From Jidongwangia harbinensis (GTDB lineage Bacteria > Actinomycetota > Actinomycetes > Mycobacteriales > Micromonosporaceae): 64,000 bases of DNA. Below the pieces are notes generated by a model. The model saw only the letters and a list, made by a program, of their open reading frames with translations, made no database searches and was not told where the DNA came from. The translations under genes were made by a program, and so were the position numbers. Location: positions 39,330 through 103,329 of the forward strand of contig NZ_JAIWNC010000034.1 in NCBI RefSeq assembly GCF_020216025.1, read 5' to 3'. How positions within the stretch are numbered: position 1 is the first letter of the stretch; each line of letters starts with the position of its first letter. Positions 50,921 to 59,345 of the stretch are shown in pieces.

Positions 50921-52144
50921 CTAGAGCGCGACCAGACAGGAGAGCAGGCGGTCGACGTGCTCGGGCCGGGTGCCGATCCCGACGCTGGCGCGCACGGCCG
51001 AACCGGGCGGTGTCGCGGCGGGGTCCAGCCGGGCGGTGGCCTCGCGGAGCAGGCGGCGGGTGAGCGGGTGTGCGCAGAACAGGCCGACCCGTACCCCGAT
51101 GCCGTGGTCCCGGCCGAGTGCGGTGCCGAGCCGGTCCGGGTCGGTACCGAGGACCGCGAACGAGACGATACCGACCCGATCGGCGTCCGCGCCGAACAAC
51201 CGCAGTTCCGTCACATGCGGAAGCGCGGCGAGGCCCCGCCGGAGCCGGTCCACCAGGTGGTGCTCGGCGGTCAGGTCGGCGCCGCGCAGCGCGCGGCAGG
51301 CGGCGGCCAGGGCGACCGCACCGAGCAGGTTCGGGGTGCCCGCCTCGTGCCGCGCCGGCCCGGTGTGCCACCGCACGTCGAAGCCGGCCGACACGGCGGC
51401 CGTGGCCCCGCCGCCGGCCAGGTACGGCGGCGCGGCGTCCAGCCAGTCCGCCCGGCCGGCCAGCACGCCGGCGCCGAACGGTGCGTACAGCTTGTGCCCG
51501 GACAGCGCCACGTAGTCCGCGCCCAGCGCGGCCATGGCGGCGGGCGCGTGCGGCGCCAGCTGGGCCGCGTCCACCGCGATCCGGGCGCCGTGCCGGTGCG
51601 CGACCCGGGCCAGCTCGGCCACCGGCCACACCTCGCCGGTCACGTTGCTCGCCGCGGTGACCGCCACCAGCACCGGGCCGGTGAGCCCGGCCAGCACGGC
51701 GTCGAGGGCGTCGACCGCCGCCCGCGGCGAGCGCGGCGCGCCGATCCGCAGCGGCGCCCGCCAGGGGAGCAGGTTGGCGTGGTGCTCGGCGTCGAACGTG
51801 ACCACCGTGGTGCCGGCCGGCAGCACGTGAGCCAGCAGGTTCAGCGCGTCGGTGGTGTTGCGGGTGAAGACCACGCTGTCGTGTTCGTCGCAGCCGAGGA
51901 ACTCCGCGACCGTCTCGCGGGCCTGCTCGTACTCCCGGGTGCACCGTTCGGAGAGCGCGCCGGCGCCGCGGTGCACACTGCCGTACCAGGGCAGCAGGTC
52001 GGCCACCGCGTCCGCGACCAGGTCCAGGCAGGGCGCGGTGGCGGCCACGTCGAGGTGGGCGAACTCGACGCTGCGGCCGTCGGGAAGCTTCACCTCGCCC
52101 GGACTGCGGACGGTCAGACGGGCCGAGGTCGGCAAGGATGTCAC
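50921..52144 (-). CDS. Class V aminotransferase, cysteine-desulfurase-like
   Basis: A 407-residue PLP enzyme. AHLDVAATAPCLDLVADAVA and GSVHRGAGALSERCTREYEQ begin the fold. VVFTRNTTDALNLLAHVLPA, VTFDAEHHANLLPWR and RIAVDAAQLAPHAPAAM are PLP-site motifs, and Lys218 in VALSGHKLYAPFGAG forms the Schiff base. A cysteine in the SufS-like position is present, Cys357 in VRVGLFCAHP, supporting sulfur mobilisation. The GTG at 52144 has GGGAG six bases upstream; a longer frame to 52267 would overlap the divergent gene. Selenocysteine-lyase-like or other beta-elimination activities are alternatives. Confidence 0.88.
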   Translation of the reverse strand: MTSLPTSARLTVRSPGEVKLPDGRSVEFAHLDVAATAPCLDLVADAVADLLPWYGSVHRGAGALSERCTREYEQARETVAEFLGCDEHDSVVFTRNTTDALNLLAHVLPAGTTVVTFDAEHHANLLPWRAPLRIGAPRSPRAAVDALDAVLAGLTGPVLVAVTAASNVTGEVWPVAELARVAHRHGARIAVDAAQLAPHAPAAMAALGADYVALSGHKLYAPFGAGVLAGRADWLDAAPPYLAGGGATAAVSAGFDVRWHTGPARHEAGTPNLLGAVALAAACRALRGADLTAEHHLVDRLRRGLAALPHVTELRLFGADADRVGIVSFAVLGTDPDRLGTALGRDHGIGVRVGLFCAHPLTRRLLREATARLDPAATPPGSAVRASVGIGTRPEHVDRLLSCLVAL

Positions 52145-52164
52145 GGCGGCTCCCGGTGATCGCG

Positions 52165-52193
52165 TTGAGTTAACCCTACCTAACCCATATGAT
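52165..52193 (+). promoter_or_regulatory. Promoter of the persulfide dioxygenase gene
   Basis: TTGAGT (52165-52170) and TATGAT (52188-52193) are separated by exactly 17 bases and lie in an AT-rich island between the divergent desulfurase-like and persulfide dioxygenase genes. Transcription would start near 52200, about 12 bases before the ATG at 52212. Confidence 0.6.
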
Positions 52194-52211
52194 TTACGGA
52201 TAGCCTGAGAC

Positions 52212-53576
52212 ATGGACTTCTCGATCACCGTGACCGTGGTGGAAACGTCCTCCCTGGGCGACCGCACCTACCTGCTGGACGACGGCACCGCCGCGGTCGT
52301 CGTCGACCCGCAACGCGACATCGACCGCGTCCTCGCGGCGGCCGGCCGCCGCAACGTCCGCATCACCCACGTCGCCGAGACCCACTTGCACAACGACTAC
52401 GTCTCCGGCGGCCTCGCCCTGGCCCGCGTCACCGGCGCCGCGTACCTGGTGGCCGCGGCCGAACAGGTCGGCTTCGCCCGCACCCCGGTCGCCGACCGCG
52501 ACGAGATCACCGTCACCCCGGCGCTGCGGCTGCGGGCCGTCGCCACCCCCGGCCACACCTTCCACCACCTCTCGTACGTGGTGCTGTCCGGCGACACCCC
52601 GATCGGCGTGTGCACCGGCGGCTCGCTGCTGTTCGGCACCACCGGACGCACCGACCTGCTTGGCGCCGGGTCCACCCGTACGCTGGCGCACCACCAGCAC
52701 ACCTCGGCCCGGCGCCTCGCCGACGAACTACCGGACGGCGCCGCGGTCTGGCCCACCCACGGCTTCGGCAGCCTCTGCGCGGCGTCACCCACCGACGCCG
52801 CCGCCTCGACCATCGGGTACGAACGCCGAGTGAACCCGGCACTGCGCCTGCACCCCGAGGCGTACGTCGAGCAGCTCCTCGCCGGGCTGGGCGGCTACCC
52901 GGCGTACTACGCGCACATGGGCGCCCGCAACGCCGCCGGCGCCGACCTGATCGACCTCACCGCCCCGCCCCCGGCCACCGCCGCGGACCTGCGGGACCGC
53001 CTCCGGGCCGGGCAGTGGGTGGTGGATCTGCGGTCCCGCAAGGCGTACGCGTACCGCCACCTGGCCGGCACCCTCACTCTCGGCCTGGACGGGCCACTGG
53101 CCACCTGGCTGGGCTGGCTGCTGCCGCACGGTGCGCCGGTGACCCTGCTCGGCGAGTCACCGGACCAGGTGGCGGCGGCCCAGCGGGAACTCGCCCGGAT
53201 CGGCGTCGACCGTCCCGCCGCGGCCGCCACCGGCACCCCGGAGGACTGGGCCGTTGGCGACACCGGGCTGGCCACCCTGCGCGCGGCGTCCTTCGCCGAC
53301 CTGGCCGCGGCGCCGCCCGGGACGGTGGTGGTCGACGTGCGCGCGGACGACGAATGGCGCGGCGGGCACCTGCGCGGGGCGATCCACCTGCCGCTGCCGG
53401 AGCTGCCGGACCGCCTGGGCGAGCTGCCCGACGCCGAGCTGTGGGTGCATTGCGCGGCCGGATACCGCGCCGCCGCGGCGGCGAGCCTGCTGCTACGCGC
53501 CGGCCACCGCGCCGTCTACATCGACGACGACTGGCCAAACGCCGCCACGGCCGGCCTCCCCACCCACCCAGACTGA
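52212..53576 (+). CDS. Persulfide dioxygenase fused to rhodanese domains
   Basis: A 454-residue protein. Residues 1-240 are an ETHE1/PDO-type MBL domain with iron ligands in ETHLHNDYVSGG (His58, His60, Asp62), TPGHTFHH (His115) and TGGSLLFGTTGRTDLLG. Two rhodanese domains follow. The first (about 255-340, WVVDLRSRKAYAYRHLAGT) lacks a catalytic cysteine. The second (about 360-450) has Cys414 in VHCAAGYRAAAAASLL. Such CstB-like proteins oxidise low-molecular-weight persulfides to sulfite and transfer sulfane sulfur to give thiosulfate. It is divergent from the cysteine-desulfurase-like gene. The ATG at 52212 lies close to its predicted transcription start. Confidence 0.92.
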   Translation: MDFSITVTVVETSSLGDRTYLLDDGTAAVVVDPQRDIDRVLAAAGRRNVRITHVAETHLHNDYVSGGLALARVTGAAYLVAAAEQVGFARTPVADRDEITVTPALRLRAVATPGHTFHHLSYVVLSGDTPIGVCTGGSLLFGTTGRTDLLGAGSTRTLAHHQHTSARRLADELPDGAAVWPTHGFGSLCAASPTDAAASTIGYERRVNPALRLHPEAYVEQLLAGLGGYPAYYAHMGARNAAGADLIDLTAPPPATAADLRDRLRAGQWVVDLRSRKAYAYRHLAGTLTLGLDGPLATWLGWLLPHGAPVTLLGESPDQVAAAQRELARIGVDRPAAAATGTPEDWAVGDTGLATLRAASFADLAAAPPGTVVVDVRADDEWRGGHLRGAIHLPLPELPDRLGELPDAELWVHCAAGYRAAAAASLLLRAGHRAVYIDDDWPNAATAGLPTHPD

Positions 53577-53596
53577 CCGTCGCGGTGCCACGCCGC

Positions 53597-53669
53597 GTCG
53601 ATCTTGGACGTGTGGTGCTCGACTTGTGGTGCGATGCGGCCGTTGTCCCCACCCAAGTCCAAGATCGAC
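53597..53669. repeat. 13-bp inverted repeat (possible REP/MITE-like element)
   Basis: GTCGATCTTGGAC (53597-53609) recurs inverted as GTCCAAGATCGAC (53657-53669) with 47 bases between. TGTGGTGC occurs twice inside. It lies between convergent genes. It resembles short dispersed palindromic repeats of Micromonosporaceae (recollection, unverified). Confidence 0.65.
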
Positions 53670-53722
53670 ACAGCCGAGGTCAGCGTGGACGGGGACGGGC
53701 GAGACGGGGGAGGCGGGACGGG

Positions 53723-53766
53723 GACGCCGGTGTACCAGTGGAGTGCTCCACTGGTACACCGGCGTC
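53723..53766. terminator. 44-nt near-perfect palindrome, bidirectional terminator
   Basis: Two 21-base arms, 53723-53743 and 53746-53766, pair perfectly around a central TG. The arm core reads GGTGTACCAGTGGAG. It lies between the persulfide dioxygenase gene and the convergent MMPL gene, ending 14 bases before the MMPL stop codon. A second small hairpin, GGGGC-TAGC-GCCCC, includes that stop codon. Confidence 0.8.
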
Positions 53767-53780
53767 GCTACGGTCGGGGG

Positions 53781-55985
53781 CTAGCGCCCCGCGCCCACCA
53801 GCTCCGGGCGGACCGGCGGCTCGTCCGGCGGTTCCTCGACGCTCAGCCGGTCGCCCTCGACGTCGACGTTCGGCAGGATCCGGTCGAGCCAGCGCGGCAG
53901 CGCCCACGCCCGGCGTCCCAGCAGCGTCATCACCGCCGGCACGATGGTCATCCGGACCACGAACGCGTCCAGCAGGATGGCCGCGGCCAGCGCGAACCCG
54001 ATCGACTTGATGAGCGCGTCCGGCGCCAGGATGAAGCCGGCGAACACGCTGATCATGATGATCGCGGCCGCGGTCACCACCCGGGCGCTGTGCGCGAAGC
54101 CCTTGATCACCGCCTCGGTCGGGGCGGCGCCGTGCACGTGTTCCTCACGCATCCGGCTGACCAGGAAGACCTCGTAGTCCATGGCCAGGCCGAAGACGAT
54201 GCCGATCAGGATGACCGGCAGCAGGCTGACGATCGGCCCGGTCTGGTCCACGCCGATCAGGTCGCTCAGCCAGCCCCACTGGAACACGGCCACCACGGCA
54301 CCGAACGTGGCCACCACGGACAGCAGGAACCCGAGGATCGCCTTCAACGGCACCAGCAGCGACCGGAACAGCACGGTCAGGAGCAGGAAGGCCAGAACCA
54401 CGATCACACCGAGGTACGGCAGGAGCGCGCCACCCATCTTCGCGGCGATGTCGATGGTGACCGCCGTGGTGCCGGTGATCGCCAGTTCGGCTCCGGTGCG
54501 TTCGCGCAGCATGTCGTTGCCGGCCCGGATGGTGTGCACCAGGTCGGTGGTCTCCGTGCTGTCCGGGGCGGTGGCCGGCGTCACCTGCAGCATCGCGGTG
54601 TTGTTCGCGTCGTTGAAGGTGGGCGGGCTGACCGAGACCACCCCGGGCAGCGCCTTGATCGACTCGGCCGCGAGGGCCGCCGCCGCCTGGGGCTGCGCGC
54701 TGTCCGCGGCGTCCACCACGACCAGCAGCGGGCCGTTGTAGCCGGCCCCGAAGCCCTCGGTCACCAGGTCGTACGCCTTGCGCTGGGTGGTGTCCGGCGC
54801 GGCCATGTTGTCCCCGGGCAGGCCGAGTCGCAGGTCCAGCGCCGGTACCGCGATCAGCAGCAGCCCGGCGACCGCGGTCACCAGGATCAGCACCGGCCGG
54901 CGGCTGATCAGCCGGACCCAGCGCAGGCTCATGGTGGGCCGCTCGCCGTCCGCCTCGATGTCCCGGGAGCGCCGGCCGGCGCGGCCGAGGATCCGCCGGC
55001 CGGTGAACCCGAGCATCGCGGGCAGCAGGGTGAGCGCGATCAGCACCGCGACCGCCACCGCACCGGCCGCGGCCAGGCCCATCTCGGTCAGCACCGGGAT
55101 GTTCACCACCGCCAGGGCGGTCAGCGCCACCAGGACGGTGAGCCCGGCGAAGGTCACCGCGGAACCGGCGGTGCCGACCGCGCGGGCGGCGGCCTCCTCG
55201 CTGCGCCGGCCCAGGGCCAGTTCGTGCCGGTACCGGGAGACGATGAACAGCGCGTAGTCGATGCTCACCGCGATGCCGAGCATCAGCGCCAGCGTCGAGG
55301 TGCTGCTGCCCAGGTCGAAGAAGCCGGAGGCGATGGTGATTCCGGTCATCGTGACGGCCACCGCGAGGATCGCGGTGAGCAACGGCAGCCCGGCCGCCAC
55401 CAGCGACCCGAACGTGATGGTGAGGACCACGGCGGCGACGCCGAAGCCGATCACCTCGCTCAGTCCCTGTTCCGGTTCGGCCTCCAGAGCGTCACCGCCG
55501 GCCTCCACCCGCAGGCCGGACTCGCGGCCGGTCTCGGTGGCGTGCAGCAGTGCCTCGCGGTCCGCCTCGGCGATCTGGCCGGCCGGCACCTTGAAGGAGA
55601 CCCGGGCGTACGCGATCGTGCCGGCGTCGTTGATCGTGCCGTCCAGCGGGTCGCTGACCTCGGACACCTGTGGTCCGGACTTCAGGTCGGCGACCGTACG
55701 GCTGACCGCGGCCTTGTTCTCCGGGTCGGTGAGCTTCTCGCCGTCCGGGGCGGCGAACACCACCCGGGCTTCGGCGCCGCCGGCCGAGGAGTCGCCGAAG
55801 CGCTCGGACAGCAGGTCCTGCGCCTGCTGTGCCTCGGTTCCGGGAATGGTGAAGTCGTTCGACGTCGGGCCGGACAGCGTGGCCGCGCCCACGCCGAACA
55901 ACCCGAGCACGGCCAGCCAGATCGCGAGGATCAATTTGCGGCGGCGGAAGCTGAGCCGTCCGAGCCGGTACAGATACGTAGCCAT
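53781..55985 (-). CDS. MMPL/RND-superfamily exporter
   Basis: A 734-residue membrane protein with about 12 helices in two halves. Helix 1 is RKLILAIWLAVLGLFGVGAAT. Each half ends with the conserved Asp-Tyr proton-relay segment: LMLGIAVSIDYALFIVSRYR and IGIVFGLAMDYEVFLVSRMR. Extracytoplasmic porter domains lie between helices 1-2 and 7-8. MMPL proteins export lipids, siderophores or drugs. The ATG at 55985 is followed by MATYLYRLGRLSFRRRK. It is divergent from a two-component system, which may control it (inference). Confidence 0.94.
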   Translation of the reverse strand: MATYLYRLGRLSFRRRKLILAIWLAVLGLFGVGAATLSGPTSNDFTIPGTEAQQAQDLLSERFGDSSAGGAEARVVFAAPDGEKLTDPENKAAVSRTVADLKSGPQVSEVSDPLDGTINDAGTIAYARVSFKVPAGQIAEADREALLHATETGRESGLRVEAGGDALEAEPEQGLSEVIGFGVAAVVLTITFGSLVAAGLPLLTAILAVAVTMTGITIASGFFDLGSSTSTLALMLGIAVSIDYALFIVSRYRHELALGRRSEEAAARAVGTAGSAVTFAGLTVLVALTALAVVNIPVLTEMGLAAAGAVAVAVLIALTLLPAMLGFTGRRILGRAGRRSRDIEADGERPTMSLRWVRLISRRPVLILVTAVAGLLLIAVPALDLRLGLPGDNMAAPDTTQRKAYDLVTEGFGAGYNGPLLVVVDAADSAQPQAAAALAAESIKALPGVVSVSPPTFNDANNTAMLQVTPATAPDSTETTDLVHTIRAGNDMLRERTGAELAITGTTAVTIDIAAKMGGALLPYLGVIVVLAFLLLTVLFRSLLVPLKAILGFLLSVVATFGAVVAVFQWGWLSDLIGVDQTGPIVSLLPVILIGIVFGLAMDYEVFLVSRMREEHVHGAAPTEAVIKGFAHSARVVTAAAIIMISVFAGFILAPDALIKSIGFALAAAILLDAFVVRMTIVPAVMTLLGRRAWALPRWLDRILPNVDVEGDRLSVEEPPDEPPVRPELVGAGR

Positions 55986-56159
55986 CGGTCACTCCCGAGG
56001 AGCCGTTGTCAGGGACGGCTCAACGCTCGCGGAACCGGTGCCGGAAAGCGTCGTCCAGGCGCAGTCAGCCGCGTACTACAGGCACGGTATGCCCGTCCGG
56101 GGCCGGTACCACGGCCGGACGACGTCACCCGCTCGCGCCCCGGCGTAGGGTCTGCGGTA

Positions 56160-57422
56160 ATGGATGCGATGGACGAGCAGCGGCTCGATCGGTGGAAGGC
56201 GGCAGCGGCGCGCCCGCTGCTGATCGACTTTCTGCTCGCCCTGGTGCTGGCGGCGGCGGTGTTCAAGGCCGCGCTCCCGGACTCCGCCCAGGGGCCGACC
56301 CGCTGGGACGTGGCGATCGCGCTGGTGGCGTTCGTGGCCGTGCTGGTGCGGCGCCGGCATCCGATGGTCGCGTTGGTGATCGCCACCGTCGCCACGTCCG
56401 GTGCGGTCGTGCAGAACGTGCGCAACCCGGGGCTGATCGTGGCGCTGGGCGTGATCACGTACTCGATCGCCGCGCACACCGACCGGCGCCGGGGCTGGAC
56501 GTGTGCGCTGGCCACGTCGTCGGTGGTCTATCTGAGCCTGATCCTGCTGCACCGCGACGTCTGGTGGCGGCCGGACGTGCTGGGCATCTTCGCCTGGGTC
56601 TTCATGGCCGCGGCGGTCGGCGACGCGGCGCGCAGCCACCGGGCGTACGTGGCCGAGGTGGAGGAGCGGGCCCGGCGCGCCGAGCGGACCCGGGACGAGG
56701 AGGCCCGGCGCCGGGTCACCGAGGAGCGGGTACGCATCGCCCGGGAACTGCACGACGTGGTGGCGCACCACATCGCCGTGATCAACGTGCAGGCCGGCGC
56801 GGCGGCGCACGTCCTGCAGCGCCGGCCGGACCAGGTGGCGCCGGTGCTGGAGCACATCCGGGAGGCGTCGGACAGCGTGCTCAAGGAGATCCAGTCGGTG
56901 GTCGGGGTGCTGCGCAGCGCGGACGAGCACGACAGCACCGAGCCGGTCCCGGGTCTCGGGCGGCTGCCGGACCTGCTGGCCAGCCTGGAGACCGCCGGGT
57001 TCCCGGTGCGGTACCAGCCGAGCGGCGACCCGCGGGAGCTGCCCGCCGTGGTGGATCTGGCCGCGTACCGGATCGTCCAGGAGGCGCTGACGAACGCGCA
57101 CAAGCACGGGCACGGCGCGGCCCGGCTGCGGGTCGAGTACGCACCAGGTGGGGTGGTCGTCGAGGTGGTCAACGAGGTCCGTCCGGGCGCCGTCGCCCCG
57201 GTGTCCGGCTACGGTCTGCTGGGCATGCGGGAGCGCGCCGCGTCGGCGGGCGGCGCGGTGAGCGTGGGCGCGACCGGCGACGGCCGGTTCCGGGTGCGCG
57301 CGGTGCTGCCGGCCGAGGACGCGCCGGCCCCGATGCCGGCCGTCGAGCCGGAACCGGCGCCGCCGGTCACCGCGAAGGAGTGCGGCCGGTTCGGCGCCAA
57401 GAGCCGGATTCAGCAGGCGTGA
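56160..57422 (+). CDS. NarL-partner histidine kinase (HisKA_3 type)
   Basis: A 420-residue kinase with four or five N-terminal helices (FLLALVLAAAVFKAAL, AIALVAFVAVLVRRR, GLIVALGVITYSIAAH). A short coiled coil (VEERARRAERTRDEEARR) precedes the HisKA_3 motif IARELHDVVAHHIAVI with His198. The ATPase domain has VQEALTNAHKHGHG and GYGLLGMRERAASAGG, and an unusual Pro-rich tail follows (PAPMPAVEPEPAPPVTAKE). The ATG at 56160 lies shortly after TAGGGT (56146-56151), a possible -10, so the transcript may be nearly leaderless; an ATG at 56169 is an alternative. It overlaps the regulator gene by GTGA. Confidence 0.92.
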   Translation: MDAMDEQRLDRWKAAAARPLLIDFLLALVLAAAVFKAALPDSAQGPTRWDVAIALVAFVAVLVRRRHPMVALVIATVATSGAVVQNVRNPGLIVALGVITYSIAAHTDRRRGWTCALATSSVVYLSLILLHRDVWWRPDVLGIFAWVFMAAAVGDAARSHRAYVAEVEERARRAERTRDEEARRRVTEERVRIARELHDVVAHHIAVINVQAGAAAHVLQRRPDQVAPVLEHIREASDSVLKEIQSVVGVLRSADEHDSTEPVPGLGRLPDLLASLETAGFPVRYQPSGDPRELPAVVDLAAYRIVQEALTNAHKHGHGAARLRVEYAPGGVVVEVVNEVRPGAVAPVSGYGLLGMRERAASAGGAVSVGATGDGRFRVRAVLPAEDAPAPMPAVEPEPAPPVTAKECGRFGAKSRIQQA

Positions 57423-58099
57423 CGATCCGGGTGCTGCTGGCCGACGATCAGGCGCTGATCCGGGCCGGCTTCAAGATGATCATCGACTCGGAGGACGGGT
57501 TCGAGGTGGTCGCCGAGGCCGGCGACGGCCGGGAGGCGATCGGGCTGGCCCGCAGCGCCCGCGCCGACGTGGTGCTGATGGACATCCGGATGCCGCACAT
57601 GGACGGCCTGGAGGCGACCCGGCGGATCGCGGCGGACGACAACCTGGCCGGCGTCCGGGTGCTGGTGCTGACCACGTTCGAGAACGACGACAACGTGGTG
57701 CTCGCGCTGCAGGCCGGCGCCAGCGGTTTCCTGGGCAAGAGCGTCGCCCCGGCCGACCTGCTGCACGCCATCCGGGTGGTGGCCGGCGGCGAGGCGCTGC
57801 TGTCGCCGCGGGCCACCCGGGGGCTGGTCAGCCGGTTCCTCGACCACCTGCGCCCGGAGGCCGCCCAGGCCGCCGGGCTGGACGAACTGACCGACCGGGA
57901 ACGGGAGATCCTGACGCTGGTCGCGCACGGGCTGTCGAACGACGACATCGCCCGCCGGCTGCACGTCTCGCCGCTGACCGCCAAGACCCACGTGAACCGG
58001 GCGATGACGAAGCTGAACGTGCGGGACCGGGCGCAACTGGTGGTCATCGCGTACCAGTGCGGTCTGGTCCGGCCGGGCGACGCGCTCCCGCAGCGCTGA
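57419..58099 (+). CDS. NarL/LuxR-type response regulator
   Basis: A 226-residue regulator. Receiver: LLADDQALIRAGFKMII, phosphoacceptor Asp55 in VVLMDIRMPHMDGLEATRR, then VLVLTTFENDDNVVLALQAG and FLGKSVAPADL with Lys. The C-terminal LuxR-type helix-turn-helix is ELTDREREILTLVAHGLSND, DIARRLHVSPLTAKTHVNRA. It pairs with the kinase encoded upstream. Likely targets are the divergent MMPL exporter or its own operon. Confidence 0.94.
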   Translation: MTIRVLLADDQALIRAGFKMIIDSEDGFEVVAEAGDGREAIGLARSARADVVLMDIRMPHMDGLEATRRIAADDNLAGVRVLVLTTFENDDNVVLALQAGASGFLGKSVAPADLLHAIRVVAGGEALLSPRATRGLVSRFLDHLRPEAAQAAGLDELTDREREILTLVAHGLSNDDIARRLHVSPLTAKTHVNRAMTKLNVRDRAQLVVIAYQCGLVRPGDALPQR

Positions 58100-58120
58100 C
58101 GCCGCCCGGCCGGCGGCCGG

Positions 58121-59176
58121 TCATTTCGGCAGGTGCCGGCGGATCAGGCTGAGGTCGGCCGGTCCGAGCCGTTCGGCGCTGGTGGCGGCCTGGTGCCAGT
58201 ACGGGTACCGCAACGGCTCGCCGCTCACGTCGTCCAGCGCGGCGATCTCGTCGGCGCCGAGTTCCAGGGTGGCCGCGCCCAGGTTGTCGCGCAGCTGGTC
58301 GGTGGTGCGGGCGCCGACGATCAGCGAGGTCACCGCGGGCTTCGCCAGCAGGTACGCCAGCGACACCTGGGCCGCCGACACGCCGTGCTCCTGGCCGATG
58401 CGTACCGCCGTCTCGATCGTGTCGTAGAGCCGGTCCTCGTCGTGCACCGGCGGCTCGGACCACTCCGACAGGTGCCGGCTACCGGCCGGCGCCTCGACCC
58501 CGCGGCGGTACTTGCCGGACAGCAGCCCACCGGCCAGCGGGCTCCACACCAGGATGCCGAGCCCCTGGTCGATGGCGAGCGGGACGAGTTCGGACTCGGC
58601 GTCGCGGTTCTGCAGCGAGTAGTAGATCTGCTGGCTGGCGAACCGTTCCAGGAGCCGGGCGTCGGAGACGGCGAGCGCCTTCATCAGGTGCCAGGCCGCG
58701 TAGTTGGACGCGCCGATGTAGCGCACCTTGCCGCTGCGGACCAGGTCGTCCAGCGCCCGGAGGGTCTCCTCCAGCGGGGTCTGCCCGTCCCACTCGTGCA
58801 CCTGGTACAGGTCGATGTGGTCGGTGTTCAGGCGGCGCAGGCTCGCCTCGGCGGCCCGCAGGATGTGGTGCCGGGACAGCCCGGCGTCGTTCGGCCCGTC
58901 GCCCATCGGCATCCGCGCCTTGGTGGCGATCAGCACCTCGTCCCGGGCGGAGCCGAGCGCCTCACCGAGGATCTCCTCGGACAGGCCGCCGGAGTAGACG
59001 TCGGCGGTGTCGATCAGGTTGACGCCGGCGTCCCGGGCGACGGCGATCTGCTCGCGCGCGCCCGCGACGTCGATCTGGCCCACCGGCGTGGCCCACCCGG
59101 TGCCACCGAACCCCATCGTGCCCAGCGTGATGGTGGAGACGCGCAGGCCGGAACGCCCCAACTGGCGGTATTGCAT
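58121..59176 (-). CDS. Aldo/keto reductase
   Basis: A 351-residue NADPH-dependent TIM-barrel reductase. The catalytic tetrad is Asp56, Tyr61 (IDTADVYSGG), Lys86 (IATKARM) and His127 (LYQVHEWDG). Later signatures are VRYIGASNYAAWHL, LGILVWSPLAGGLLSGKYRR and SLIVGARTTDQLRDNLGA, the cofactor site. It resembles the AKR11/12 group (YajO/Gas-like). The substrate is unknown. The ATG at 59176 has GAGGAG six bases upstream. It converges on the response-regulator gene with a 21-base gap. Confidence 0.93.
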   Translation of the reverse strand: MQYRQLGRSGLRVSTITLGTMGFGGTGWATPVGQIDVAGAREQIAVARDAGVNLIDTADVYSGGLSEEILGEALGSARDEVLIATKARMPMGDGPNDAGLSRHHILRAAEASLRRLNTDHIDLYQVHEWDGQTPLEETLRALDDLVRSGKVRYIGASNYAAWHLMKALAVSDARLLERFASQQIYYSLQNRDAESELVPLAIDQGLGILVWSPLAGGLLSGKYRRGVEAPAGSRHLSEWSEPPVHDEDRLYDTIETAVRIGQEHGVSAAQVSLAYLLAKPAVTSLIVGARTTDQLRDNLGAATLELGADEIAALDDVSGEPLRYPYWHQAATSAERLGPADLSLIRRHLPK

Positions 59177-59345
59177 GGTTGCTCCTCGCACTCGGATCGG
59201 CTCACCGCCAGCCTGCCCCCGGGCCGGGGCCCTGTCCAACGGAACGGCATTCGCGAACCGGCCACATTCCGGTCCCGCGCCGGACACCCGGACCGCCGGA
59301 ATCCCGCATACATTTCCGGTGATCGATGCGAGTGCGGGAGGGCAC

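Noticed and set aside
53604..56000. Very long plus-strand frame continuous with the histidine kinase gene
   Set aside because: It runs antisense through the MMPL exporter gene; GC-rich third positions keep the opposite strand open. The kinase homology begins only at 56160.
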